Of a stretch of DNA of 64,000 nucleotides, positions 30,248 through 39,832 are shown piece after piece. The position numbers and the translations under genes are program-made. The number at the start of each line of letters is the position of its first letter. Within the stretch, counting starts at the first letter, position 1. Source of the DNA: Vibrio rhizosphaerae (GTDB lineage: Bacteria > Pseudomonadota > Gammaproteobacteria > Enterobacterales > Vibrionaceae); contig NZ_AP024903.1 of the NCBI RefSeq assembly GCF_024347095.1, forward strand, positions 3,348,001 through 3,412,000. The letters run 5' to 3'. The notes beneath the pieces are model-generated. The model was not told the origin of the DNA. It worked only from the letters and a program-made list of their open reading frames with translations, and did not search any database.

Positions 30248-30736
30248 CTAGATCATTTGAACCTGAATTTGTTGATTCAACGGCTGAATCATATCCTTCA
30301 GTGAGGTCAGCTCTCTGATAATATCATCCTCCAGACGACTCTCAGCTGTCATCCGTTCAAGATTCTGCTGCATCCTTTCTTTCTTAGGCATCGCTTGCCG
30401 TGCATCACCACGAGGCATGTCTTTAACGATATGATAAAGCTCTGAAATCGCGGGAAACCGTTTTTCGAAATCAACACGCTGTTCACCCTGAACATAATCC
30501 ATGATGCAATAAACCCGAATACTGATTTCAGAAAGATCACACTGCCCCTGAATTCCGACCATACAAAGTGTGTTGACGTTCTCGAAAATATTTGCGTTTC
30601 TCTTCTCGATCGCCAACTCTCGATGCTGGGCAATCAATGCCTTTTGCTGCTTCAACTTCACCAGCAGATAGCCGGCATAACTCGCCAGACCTGCAACAAT
30701 CAAGCCCCCAACCATCGCGAGTACAGTCAGATTCAT
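30248..30736 (-). CDS. DUF2489 membrane-anchored protein
   Basis: A 162-residue protein with an N-terminal membrane anchor (about 5-27), then a basic linker and a helical domain with four cysteines or fewer and no known catalytic motif. It matches the DUF2489 type found between hemN and yihI in vibrios. Function is unknown. Eight nt separate it from yihI, suggesting an operon of methyltransferase, yihI and this gene. Confidence 0.82.
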   Translation of the reverse strand: MNLTVLAMVGGLIVAGLASYAGYLLVKLKQQKALIAQHRELAIEKRNANIFENVNTLCMVGIQGQCDLSEISIRVYCIMDYVQGEQRVDFEKRFPAISELYHIVKDMPRGDARQAMPKKERMQQNLERMTAESRLEDDIIRELTSLKDMIQPLNQQIQVQMI

Positions 30737-30744
30737 ATGTCCTC

Positions 30745-31293
30745 CTATTGCTGAAAATCATCCGGATCAAATCCGGTAAATTTCTCCAGAAGTTCGTCAT
30801 CCGATGCGCTTTGCTTGGATTTCATCGCCGGTGACTCAGAGGATACCGCGTCATCCTCCTCTTCATCAAACAATCCAAGCTGTTTCATCAGTTGTTCAAT
30901 TCGATTGAGCTTTTCATCCACATACTGTTGCAGACCGGCCCCGAGCTTTTCTCCACGATCCAATCGGGCAAGTAAAGCATGAAGCTGCGCATCATTTTCG
31001 AGTAAAGCCAGCTCTTGTTCAGCTTGTTCTTGCCGTTTTTCAGCAACAACTTTTGGCTGTGTTTCGACAACGAGCGGAATTTTTTTCTTACTTCCCAAAC
31101 GCGGATCCTGTGCAGTCGAAGCGCTTAATCGGCGTGTACTGCCTGACTCTTCTGAATGACGACTGCCGGTTTTCAAGCCTTTTCTCTTTTTCAGCTTCTT
31201 ACGCAAACGTCCTTCAATATCTGTCTGAGAACGCTGACGAACGACAACGACGTCTGTATTCCCAGATGATCTTACTTTCTTCTTACGGCTCAT
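30745..31293 (-). CDS. yihI: Der GTPase-activating protein YihI
   Basis: A 182-residue, highly charged protein. The N-terminus (SRKKKVRSSG) and the lysine-rich KKLKKRKGLKTGSR stretch are typical, followed by an acidic C-terminal half. E. coli YihI stimulates the GTPase Der and so delays late 50S assembly. Its ATG shares a base with the stop of the upstream methyltransferase gene (TAATG). Confidence 0.93.
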   Translation of the reverse strand: MSRKKKVRSSGNTDVVVVRQRSQTDIEGRLRKKLKKRKGLKTGSRHSEESGSTRRLSASTAQDPRLGSKKKIPLVVETQPKVVAEKRQEQAEQELALLENDAQLHALLARLDRGEKLGAGLQQYVDEKLNRIEQLMKQLGLFDEEEDDAVSSESPAMKSKQSASDDELLEKFTGFDPDDFQQ

Positions 31294-31931
31294 TACTGGC
31301 TTTTCCTCAGTAAAATTACATCACTACCGATAAATTCAATGTCGAGAGCATCTCGTTCTGCCAGGAAGCAGAAAGTCTCTCGGCTAAAAAAGCTTACATG
31401 GGTGAGATCGTTTTTATAATGCCACCTTGTAAACGCATCCAAATCTTTGACCAGCTTGGTCATAATTCCGATATATCCCCCCGGCTTCACGCATGTCAGC
31501 CACTGCTGCCATACTTGACCCGGCGAATATAAGTGTTCAATCACTTCAGTTGCAGTCATAAAATCATACGTTGATTCTAACACCGTCTTCTGAGGGAAAT
31601 AAAAAACATCATATACCGCCATCCGGAACCCTTGTTCTTCCATCATCAAAGAGAGCGTCGGCCCCGGACCACATCCAAAATCTAATCCATGGGCATCAGG
31701 GGGGATCCGCTCAGCCAATGGTTCTGTCAGGCGAGACAAAAATCGCCGATACCCCATATCAGATGGATGATTCTCATGCAGATCATAGATGGATTTTTCT
31801 GATTCTGCATCCAGATGAAATGCAGGTGCAACACTCACTAAATGACATTGGTGACATTGCCAATAATCGCGATGTTTATCCCGATGATAAATCCCCAGCG
31901 ATTCAGCACCGCATAGTGGGCATGAGATCAT
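31293..31931 (-). CDS. Class I SAM-dependent methyltransferase with zinc ribbon
   Basis: A 212-residue protein. Residues 1-35 hold two CxxC pairs (CPLCG and CHQCH), likely a zinc ribbon. The methyltransferase domain has the SAM loop LDFGCGPGPT near residue 81 and LTCVKPGGYIGI later. It belongs to the Methyltransf_23 type; its substrate is unknown. It is coupled to yihI by a one-base overlap, hinting at a translation-related target, which is only inference. Confidence 0.85.
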   Translation of the reverse strand: MISCPLCGAESLGIYHRDKHRDYWQCHQCHLVSVAPAFHLDAESEKSIYDLHENHPSDMGYRRFLSRLTEPLAERIPPDAHGLDFGCGPGPTLSLMMEEQGFRMAVYDVFYFPQKTVLESTYDFMTATEVIEHLYSPGQVWQQWLTCVKPGGYIGIMTKLVKDLDAFTRWHYKNDLTHVSFFSRETFCFLAERDALDIEFIGSDVILLRKSQ

Positions 31932-32055
31932 ATGGACTCTCCTTGTTACGGGATGCGCAACATACCAGAAACTAGCCCGATAGTGGAGTATTTAAGCTTA
32001 TTTTTTCTTCAATCGATGAACTCAGCGGGCTCTGGTTCTCACAAGCGCCGGATAT

Positions 32056-32400
32056 AAAAAAAGCGACAGGAGCCCTGTCGCTTTCTAAACCGTCACCGTA
32101 GTAACGAAAAAGATTCTGGCACATATAGAGATGCGCACAATATTCCTTTTGTTGTTGGTGCTTTCCTTGCAAAAACGTTGTGGTTCGCCATCAATCCTGA
32201 TGAATTTTCACTTTCCCTGAAAACATCATTGTAACGAAGCTCTTCCGTAGCTTGGTTCCATTACATCCCCCACTCCATAGGGCCAAGCAGATCATCCTTA
32301 TCAGACAAACGTCCTGTTTGTCTGCCACTTCAGGATGAGAATTCATCCCTGAAGCAACAGGTAAACTTTACGCTTTCTTCCGACAGAGACAACCCATCAA
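32056..32400 (-). ncRNA. csrC: CsrB/CsrC-family CsrA-sequestering RNA
   Basis: The minus strand reads as a CsrB/CsrC RNA that titrates the translational regulator CsrA. About twelve GGA motifs occur in 350 nt, most as AGGA, AGGGA or CGGA. One lies exactly in the loop of a perfect 9-bp stem (arms CAGACAAAC and GTTTGTCTG, 32302-32324). Another group sits in the CTTCAGG/CTGAAG hairpin near 32320-32350. It ends in an 11-bp hairpin with seven U residues. E. coli csrC has the same location, between engB (yihA) and yihI. The 5' end near 32400 is estimated. The name csrC versus csrB is by synteny only. Confidence 0.85.
32060..32084 (-). terminator. Terminator of the Csr-family RNA
   Basis: GCGACAGG (32063-32070) pairs with CCTGTCGC (32074-32081), extended by three A-T pairs. 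On the minus strand a run of U residues follows down to 32056. Confidence 0.88.
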
Positions 32401-32402
32401 AA

Positions 32403-32418
32403 AATGATTCTGATCACA
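32403..32418 (-). promoter_or_regulatory. Candidate CRP site at the Csr RNA promoter
   Basis: On the minus strand TGTGA-N6-TCATT matches the CRP consensus at 8 of 10 core positions. It lies at the estimated 5' end of the Csr RNA. In E. coli cAMP-CRP lowers CsrB/CsrC levels, so repression is plausible. Confidence 0.4.
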
Positions 32419-32492
32419 TTCCATATGTAATATTAAAAATAATAATAAAATCATAAAATTAAAATCATTATCAGTGTAATCATCAGCTTATC

Positions 32493-32510
32493 TATAGCTG
32501 ATCTCTCACA
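32493..32510 (-). promoter_or_regulatory. Possible VarA/GacA response-regulator site
   Basis: TGTGAG-N6-GCTATA on the minus strand partly matches the TGTAAG-N6-CTTACA sites bound by GacA/UvrY/VarA upstream of csr RNA genes (5 of 6 in the first half, 3 of 6 in the second). It lies about 100 bp upstream of the estimated transcript start. Confidence 0.4.
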
Positions 32511-32614
32511 ATCTACATAGAAAAAAAGGAACCGACCGAAGCTCACAGCATGTGACGCCCTCCCGACCCCAACCCATGACGCCACGTACTTCTGCTCATC
32601 AAGCCGTGATAATG

Positions 32615-32644
32615 TTCCAGATTCTGATCGGAGTCGTGTATAAT
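32615..32644 (+). promoter_or_regulatory. engB promoter
   Basis: TTCCAG at 32615-32620 and a perfect TATAAT at 32639-32644 are 18 bp apart, about 108 bp upstream of the engB start. Confidence 0.5.
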
Positions 32645-32751
32645 CGCCAGCCCCTTGGAATCAGGGGAACGTTTCACAGAGACCTTCTTTAGGGAGATGG
32701 CTGTGATACTATTGCATTCCGGCAAATGATTGATCAACAGCGACAGTGACT

Positions 32752-33420
32752 ATGGAGTCTACCTTGAGTGTAAAAATCCACTATCAAAACACGCACTTTA
32801 TTACCAGTGCCCCGGATATCCGCCACTTGCCGGAAGATGCTGGCATCGAAATCGCGTTTGCCGGACGCTCCAATGCAGGAAAATCCAGTGCTTTGAATCG
32901 CTTGGCAAATCAAAAAAACTTAGCCAAGACCAGTAAGACCCCAGGACGAACGCAGTTAATCAACCTCTTTCAGGTTACCGATGGCTGCCATATTGTCGAT
33001 TTACCGGGGTATGGGTTTGCCCAAGTGCCACCGGAACTGAAGAAAAAATGGCAAAAAGCACTTGGAGAGTATCTGCAAGCACGCCAGTGCTTAAAAGGAC
33101 TCGTGGTTCTGATGGATATTCGCCATCCGATGAAAGATCTCGACCAGCAACTCATCTATTGGGCTGTAGAAAGTCATATTCCGGTTCAGGTTCTGCTGAC
33201 CAAGGCGGATAAGCTCAAAAGCGGTGCCAGAAAAGCGCAGGTGATCAAAATTCGTGAAGCAGCTCTGGCCTTCTGTGGTGACGTCAGCGTCGATGCCTTT
33301 TCTTCGACATCGGGACTGGGCGTTGATGTGCTGCGCCAAAAACTCGATAGCTGGTATGCTCCGGCATTCGCCCATCAGGATGAGCAAGATAGTGATGCCG
33401 ACAGTGCGTCCAATCAATAA
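32752..33420 (+). CDS. engB: Ribosome biogenesis GTPase EngB (YihA/YsxC)
   Basis: Essential GTPase needed for 50S assembly and cell division. The 222-residue protein has the P loop [10 protein letters not shown]2 around KTPGRTQ, G3 [10 protein letters not shown]4 LLTKADK and G5 FSST. The start at 32752 (ATG) is preferred over an in-frame GTG at 32746; neither has a clear Shine-Dalgarno sequence. The C-terminus has an acidic tail. It is divergent from the Csr RNA and converges on spf-polA. Confidence 0.95.
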   Translation: MESTLSVKIHYQNTHFITSAPDIRHLPEDAGIEIAFAGRSNAGKSSALNRLANQKNLAKTSKTPGRTQLINLFQVTDGCHIVDLPGYGFAQVPPELKKKWQKALGEYLQARQCLKGLVVLMDIRHPMKDLDQQLIYWAVESHIPVQVLLTKADKLKSGARKAQVIKIREAALAFCGDVSVDAFSSTSGLGVDVLRQKLDSWYAPAFAHQDEQDSDADSASNQ

Positions 33421-33480
33421 ATCAAATGCTCGAAACGCCGGAAGAAATGACAAAAACAGCGATGCTTTTCTTCCGTGTAT

Positions 33481-33505
33481 AAAAAACCCCGCCATCCTGG
33501 CAGGG
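33481..33505 (-). terminator. Minus-strand terminator without an assigned gene
   Basis: On the minus strand CCCTGCCA-GGA-TGGCGGGG forms an 8-bp stem (one G-U pair) followed by six U residues. The nearest known upstream minus-strand transcript, Spot 42, already ends at 33868, so this terminator implies either read-through control or another small RNA. Confidence 0.75.
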
Positions 33506-33720
33506 TAATGGGAGAGATAATGAACTTCTTCTAATTGTTTTGTTTTTGTGCCCTTACAAGCATCGTTGAATTCATCTGTTTTTTCAATCCTTTCCCACCG
33601 ATATGCCGCAGTCCAAAAAACTCACATAACATTTTGAAAAATATAAATTTTAACCAAAATGTAACACTTTATTTCCCTAATGAAATAACTATTTTGTGAA
33701 GGGTAATTAATTACAGAATC
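33486..33720 (-). ncRNA. Candidate small RNA upstream of the orphan terminator
   Basis: This stretch between engB and spf has no gene but ends in a good minus-strand terminator. The would-be RNA contains GGACTG, AAGGATTG and AGGATGG, the last with GGA in the terminal hairpin loop. I found no clear promoter; the 5' end is a guess. I recall an sRNA near spf being described in Aliivibrio salmonicida but cannot confirm homology. Confidence 0.35.
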
Positions 33721-33867
33721 GTTACATTACTTCATTTGAGAATCTTAACGGCTCAGATGGGGAACCAAGAATTTTTTTAATGATTTGTCGCATGAATAGA
33801 GGGACGGGAATACTTAATGCGGATGGTGGTTCGAATTTTATTGATGAATTACATATACTTAACACAA

Positions 33868-33973
33868 TAAAAAACGCCCCAGTCAAAAACTGACTGGGGC
33901 GGCTGAAACAGCCTAATCCAATAACGTGAAACAAAAGGTCTGAAAGATAGAACATCTTACCTCTGTACCCTAC
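33868..33973 (-). ncRNA. spf: Spot 42 small regulatory RNA
   Basis: The roughly 106-nt minus-strand RNA begins GTAGGGTACAGAGGTAAGAT and shares the conserved 5' two-thirds with E. coli Spot 42, including the TTTCAGACCTTTT region, and ends in the terminator hairpin GCCCCAGTCAG/CTGACTGGGGC followed by U residues. Spot 42 is an Hfq-dependent repressor of catabolic genes, itself repressed by cAMP-CRP in E. coli. It lies between polA and engB as in E. coli. An open frame starting at 33955 matches the start of E. coli SpfP but lacks its stop codon. Confidence 0.96.
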
Positions 33974-34085
33974 GTCATTAAATGTACAATAAACTGATGA
34001 AAAAGAAAACCCATTCTGTAGTTTTTTTTCACTTATTTTAAATCAGACAACATAAGAAACTGATATTTTGTTACTTTTTTTATGT

Positions 34086-34115
34086 AAAAAAAAAGCTGAC
34101 ACTTGTGCGCCAGCT
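34086..34115 (-). terminator. polA terminator
   Basis: On the minus strand AGCTGGCGC-ACAA-GTGTCAGCT forms a 9-bp stem (two G-U pairs) at 34115-34094, followed by eight or nine U residues. It lies about 40 nt beyond the polA stop. Confidence 0.85.
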
Positions 34116-34151
34116 CATAAAAATCATGTCATTTTGGTCAAAAACCCCGAT

Positions 34152-36923
34152 TTAATGGGCCTGTTCCCAGCTATCACCTCGTCCAACCTCTGCAATTAAA
34201 GGCACACGAAGGTCTGCTGCCGACTCCATGAGTTTTTGTATTTTACTTTCAATTTCGGTCAGAGATGACTCTTGGATTTCAAAAACCAGTTCATCGTGCA
34301 CCTGCATCAACAATCGAACTCGCCCTTGTCCTTCTTGCTCAATCCATCCATCCACTAATAACATCGCTTTCTTAATGATGTCAGCCGCTGTTCCCTGCAT
34401 CGGCGCATTGATCGCCGCCCGTTCTGCGGCTTTTCTTCGCATCCCGTTACGCGAACGAATTTCCGGCAGATGTAAACGACGCCCGAACAAGGTTTCGACA
34501 TAGCCCTGCTCACTTGCTTGCGCCCGGGTATCTTCCATGTACTGCATCACCCCGGGATAACGCTCGAAATATTTATCCATATAAGATTGTGCTTCATGGC
34601 GAGGAATCCCGAGTTGTTTGGCCAAACCAAATGCACTCATGCCATAAATCAAACCAAAGTTAACGGCTTTCGCACGACGACGCTGCTCACTGGAGACTTG
34701 ATCAATCGAAATACCTAAAATCTCAGCGGCCGTGGCAGCGTGGATATCTTTCCCTTGCTGGAAGGCATCCAACAGCGACTGATCGCCAGACAGATGGGCC
34801 ATAATTCTCAATTCAATCTGAGAATAGTCAATGGCGACAATCTTCCAGCCGGATTCGGTCACAAAGGCCTGACGAATCCGTCTCCCTTCTTCATTCCGTA
34901 CCGGGATATTCTGTAAGTTCGGATCGGTCGATGACAGCCGTCCGGTTGCTGTCACTGCCTGATGATAAGAGGTATGTACCCGCCCCGTGGCCGGATTAAT
35001 CATTTTCGGCAGTTTATCGGTATAAGTTGATTTGAGTTTCGCCAGACCACGATATTCCAGAATGACCTTCGGTAGCGGATAATCCAGCGCCAGCTCCTGA
35101 AGTACTTCCTCATTGGTCGATGGTGTGCCCGATGGCGTTTTTTTCACCACCGGCAAACCCATTTTTTCAAAGAAGATTTGTTGAAGCTGCTTTGGCGAGC
35201 TCAAGTTAAACGATTCTCCGGCAATCTCAAATGCCTTACTCTCCAGTTCTTCTAAACGCTGAGCAATTTCCTGAGACTGAACATTCAAACGCATGTCATC
35301 GATGTGGACACCTGTTCGCTCCATTCTGGACAACACTGGCACCAACGGCACCTCAATGTCTTGATAAATCTTTAACAGGGTTTCATTCTGCTCCAGATTT
35401 TCCATCAAACGATGGTGCAACCGGAGCGTGACATCCGCATCTTCAGCAGCGTAAACACCTGCTTGTTCCAGATCGATCTGGTTAAATGTCAGTTGATTTT
35501 TCCCTTTGCCGGCAATTTGTTCGAATGAAATACAGCTATGTTGCAAGAAACGCAGCGCCAGACTATCCATATCATGCCGTCCGCCGACACTGTCATATAC
35601 GTAAGAAGCCAGCATGGTATCATGTGCAATACCACGGAGTTCAATGTCATAGCGGGCCAGAATACTCATATCAAATTTCAGGTTCTGCCCGACTTTATGG
35701 CAATTTTCGTCTTCCAGAAGTGGCTTAAGCTGAGCCAATACCCAGTCCCGCTCCAACTGCTGCGGCGCATCCATATAGTCATGTGCGACAGGAACATAGG
35801 CAGCTTCACCTTCTGTAATAGCAAATGAAACGCCGACCAGATTGGCTGTCATATAGTCCAATCCATCCGTTTCTGTATCAAAGGCAAATAAATCGGCATC
35901 TTTCAGCTTCTCTAACCAAGCCATAAAATCAGCTTCATTCAAGATGGTCTGATACTGGCTGCGATCAATATTGACGGCCGATGTATCCATCGTCACTACA
36001 GCCGATTCCGACGCCTGATTCATTTCCGGGCTTCCTTCCGGGCTTTCAAGCAGCTCATTCAACCAGGATTTAAAAGTCAGTTGCCCATACAACTGAATCA
36101 AATCTTCCCGATCAGCCGGGCGTTTAACCAGCGTCTCCAGTGTCTCTTCCAGTTCAACATCCAGTTTAATCGTCGCCAGTTGGTAAGAAAGCCATGCATT
36201 GTCTTTATTATCTTCCAACTTCTGCGCCATCGTCTTAGAACCGCGGAATCCCAAGTCGGCAATTTTATCCAGATTCTGATAGAGCGCTTCGAGACCGCCG
36301 ATCCCCTGAAGCAATGCTGTCGCAGTCTTCTCACCAACGCCCGGAACACCGGGAATGTTATCGACTTTATCGCCCATCAACGCCAGATAATCGATGATCA
36401 GCTCTGGCGGAATCCCGAACTTTTCGATGACGCCTTCACGATCCATCACGACATTGGTCATGGTATTGATCAAAGTAACGTTATCGTTCACCAATTGCGC
36501 CATATCTTTATCTCCGGTACTAATCAGCACCGGAACACCTGCATTGGCAGCTTGGTTCGCAATCGTACCGATCACATCGTCGGCTTCAACCCCCTCTATC
36601 GCGAGTAACGGTAATCCCATCGAACGGATAATCTTATGCAGCGGTTCAATCTGGCAACGTAATTCATCCGGCATCGGTGGACGATGCGCCTTATATTCTG
36701 CGTACATCTCATCGCGGAATGTCTTGCCTTTTGCATCAAATACCACCGCGATCCGCTCCGAAGGATACTGACGCATCATGCTACGGATCATATTAATAAC
36801 ACCATAAACAGCATTGGTAGGGATTTCACCATTACTCATGGTGCTTGGATAAGCATGGAATGCACGATAGAGATAAGAAGAACCGTCAATCAGAATGAGC
36901 GGGTTATCAGGAATATGGGCCAT
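34152..36923 (-). CDS. polA: DNA polymerase I
   Basis: The 923-residue enzyme fills gaps and removes RNA primers. The 5' nuclease domain spans about 1-290 ([22 protein letters not shown]). The 3'-5' exonuclease domain keeps its acidic residues (FDTETDG near 350, AEDADVTL near 495). The polymerase domain has [29 protein letters not shown] and QVHDELVFE. All domains look active. Upstream are a DnaA box and the ryhB gene. Confidence 0.98.
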   Translation of the reverse strand: MAHIPDNPLILIDGSSYLYRAFHAYPSTMSNGEIPTNAVYGVINMIRSMMRQYPSERIAVVFDAKGKTFRDEMYAEYKAHRPPMPDELRCQIEPLHKIIRSMGLPLLAIEGVEADDVIGTIANQAANAGVPVLISTGDKDMAQLVNDNVTLINTMTNVVMDREGVIEKFGIPPELIIDYLALMGDKVDNIPGVPGVGEKTATALLQGIGGLEALYQNLDKIADLGFRGSKTMAQKLEDNKDNAWLSYQLATIKLDVELEETLETLVKRPADREDLIQLYGQLTFKSWLNELLESPEGSPEMNQASESAVVTMDTSAVNIDRSQYQTILNEADFMAWLEKLKDADLFAFDTETDGLDYMTANLVGVSFAITEGEAAYVPVAHDYMDAPQQLERDWVLAQLKPLLEDENCHKVGQNLKFDMSILARYDIELRGIAHDTMLASYVYDSVGGRHDMDSLALRFLQHSCISFEQIAGKGKNQLTFNQIDLEQAGVYAAEDADVTLRLHHRLMENLEQNETLLKIYQDIEVPLVPVLSRMERTGVHIDDMRLNVQSQEIAQRLEELESKAFEIAGESFNLSSPKQLQQIFFEKMGLPVVKKTPSGTPSTNEEVLQELALDYPLPKVILEYRGLAKLKSTYTDKLPKMINPATGRVHTSYHQAVTATGRLSSTDPNLQNIPVRNEEGRRIRQAFVTESGWKIVAIDYSQIELRIMAHLSGDQSLLDAFQQGKDIHAATAAEILGISIDQVSSEQRRRAKAVNFGLIYGMSAFGLAKQLGIPRHEAQSYMDKYFERYPGVMQYMEDTRAQASEQGYVETLFGRRLHLPEIRSRNGMRRKAAERAAINAPMQGTAADIIKKAMLLVDGWIEQEGQGRVRLLMQVHDELVFEIQESSLTEIESKIQKLMESAADLRVPLIAEVGRGDSWEQAH

Positions 36924-37057
36924 AGTTTCTTGGTATCCGGATGTAGAGGTCTCAAAATTATCTCCTTAGAATGCCATGAGTTCCCTGAGGATGCCATGTT
37001 CTACCGAGTTTTTACTGCAATCCAATCCGACTGAAATCCACAGACAAGACCTATCAT

Positions 37058-37066
37058 TGTGGATAA
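37058..37066 (-). promoter_or_regulatory. Perfect DnaA box upstream of polA
   Basis: TGTGGATAA is the exact complement of the R1 DnaA box TTATCCACA. A second near match, AAATCCACA (7 of 9), is at 37033-37041 in the opposite orientation. They lie about 110-140 bp upstream of the polA start. Confidence 0.5.
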
Positions 37067-37242
37067 GTCTGTTTATAATTTTATTTACACTGAAATAAAA
37101 CTCACAAAAACAGACAAAAATGCAAACATAAGACATTGATATTAAAATATTAAATAAAAGATCTGTGTAAAAAAACATGATCTTTTCGGGATCAATCAAT
37201 GTGGAAAAGTATATCGTTCTGTTAACAAAAACAATCACGCTA

Positions 37243-37465
37243 AAAAAGAAAAAGCGACATCCAAGGGATGTCGCCTAGCATAAGCAAGAAAGTGATACGT
37301 GTGACCAAATCGCTTTCTTATAAAGCTATAAATACACTGGAAGCAATGTGAGCAATGTCGTGTCAAAAAGAAGAGTGCAAGCCCGTAAACACCATCGCAT
37401 TAAGTAACAAACATCAATCGTGCTACATCTCAGCGCGGTGGTGAACTTCCTCATTCCCTAAGACA
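37243..37465 (-). ncRNA. ryhB: RyhB iron-stress small RNA (Vibrio type)
   Basis: The minus strand contains the RyhB core CGACATTGCTCACATTGCTT (within 37336-37362), identical to E. coli RyhB. The transcript of about 223 nt runs from a Fur-overlapped promoter to a 9-bp terminator (GCGACATCC/GGATGTCGC, 37254-37274) with a U tract. Length fits the long Vibrio cholerae RyhB (about 225 nt) rather than the 90-nt E. coli form. RyhB pairs with mRNAs of iron-using proteins under iron starvation. Its neighbour hemB makes haem, an iron sink. Confidence 0.93.
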
Positions 37466-37470
37466 GGTGT

Positions 37471-37500
37471 AATAATAATTATTCTCATTTAATGGGTCAA
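37471..37500 (-). promoter_or_regulatory. ryhB promoter with Fur box
   Basis: On the minus strand TTGACC (37500-37495) and TATTAT (37477-37472) are separated by exactly 17 bp. A Fur-box-like 19-mer, AATGAGAATAATTATTATT (37489-37471), matches 13 of 19 consensus positions and covers the spacer and -10, a repressing position. Confidence 0.88.
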
Positions 37501-37556
37501 GTGTTAAATGAGAAAAAATCTCATTTATTTTTCATGAATACTGTAACTCATTCATA

Positions 37557-37587
37557 AATAAAAAATAAAGGCTGGCACTTGCCAGCC
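37557..37587 (-). terminator. hemB terminator
   Basis: On the minus strand GGCTGGC-AAGT-GCCAGCC (37587-37570) is followed by TTTATTTTTTATT. It lies about 40 nt beyond the hemB stop and isolates hemB from the ryhB promoter. Confidence 0.85.
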
Positions 37588-37629
37588 TTATATCCGTTGT
37601 TTCACGTCATGTGCACATTCACATCAATT

Positions 37630-39026
<1,397 letters not shown>

Positions 39027-39791
39027 ATGATTGATACGCACGCCCATGTTTATGCCCGCGAATTTGACCAGGACCGGCAAGACGTGATTCAACGGGCGCT
39101 GGCACAAGGTGTCGAGATGATCTGTATGCCGAATATCGATCTCGACTCTATCGAACCGATGCTGGCAACCGAGGCCGCCTACCCTGATATCTGTCGTTCC
39201 ATGATGGGATTACATCCATGCTACGTGGATCAACATCTTCATCAGACACTCGATATCATTCATGGATGGTTTGATAAACATGATTTTATCGCTGTCGGTG
39301 AGATTGGGATCGATCTGTACTGGGATACAACCTATCAGGCTGAACAGGAAACCGCTTTTCTTACCCAGCTCGGCTGGGCAAAAGAGAGACAGCTCCCGGT
39401 GGTGATTCATACCCGTAGTTCAATGCAAGAAACCATTCAACTGCTGAGTCAGGCTCAGGATGGATCGCTGCAAGGGGTATTTCACTGTTTCGGTGGCAGT
39501 GTGGAAGAAGCCAAAGCCATTCAGGATTTAGGCTTTCACCTCGGCTTAGGCGGTGTCACGACCTTTAAAAATGGCGGGATGGATCAAGTAGTTCCTCATC
39601 TGGATATGCGGCAAATCATTCTGGAAACCGACTGCCCTTATCTGGCACCGGTGCCGCATCGGGGAAAACGCAATGAACCGGCCTACACGCATCTTGTCGC
39701 CCAGCGAATTGCCGCACTCAAAGAGATTTCGCTTGAAGAAGTGGACCGACTGACCACAGACAATGCGAAACAGTTATTTCAATTGCCCTGA
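39027..39791 (+). CDS. tatD: TatD-family metal-dependent hydrolase
   Basis: A 254-residue TIM-barrel hydrolase. Metal ligands are visible: DTHAH at 3-7, Glu in VGEIGIDLYW near 92, His in VIHTR near 128, His in FHCFGG near 153 and Asp in ETDCPYLAP near 204. TatD proteins act as 3'-5' exonucleases in DNA repair and RNA turnover; they are not part of the Tat translocase. In many relatives tatD follows tatC directly; here a LysR/oxidoreductase pair separates them. Confidence 0.93.
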   Translation: MIDTHAHVYAREFDQDRQDVIQRALAQGVEMICMPNIDLDSIEPMLATEAAYPDICRSMMGLHPCYVDQHLHQTLDIIHGWFDKHDFIAVGEIGIDLYWDTTYQAEQETAFLTQLGWAKERQLPVVIHTRSSMQETIQLLSQAQDGSLQGVFHCFGGSVEEAKAIQDLGFHLGLGGVTTFKNGGMDQVVPHLDMRQIILETDCPYLAPVPHRGKRNEPAYTHLVAQRIAALKEISLEEVDRLTTDNAKQLFQLP

Positions 39792-39832
39792 GCCAAATCT
39801 CGTTACAAGAGAGCCATTCGAGCAAGGAGCGA

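Noticed and set aside
31972..32172. 66-codon minus-strand frame
   Set aside because: It lies within the CsrB/CsrC-type RNA and its terminator.
33722..33955. 77-codon minus-strand frame taken as a normal protein gene
   Set aside because: Its first third is the Spot 42 RNA and it runs through the Spot 42 terminator; only the SpfP-like start is of interest.
36966..37238. 90-codon minus-strand frame upstream of polA
   Set aside because: AT-rich composition, no start signal, and it lies between the RyhB terminator and polA promoter.
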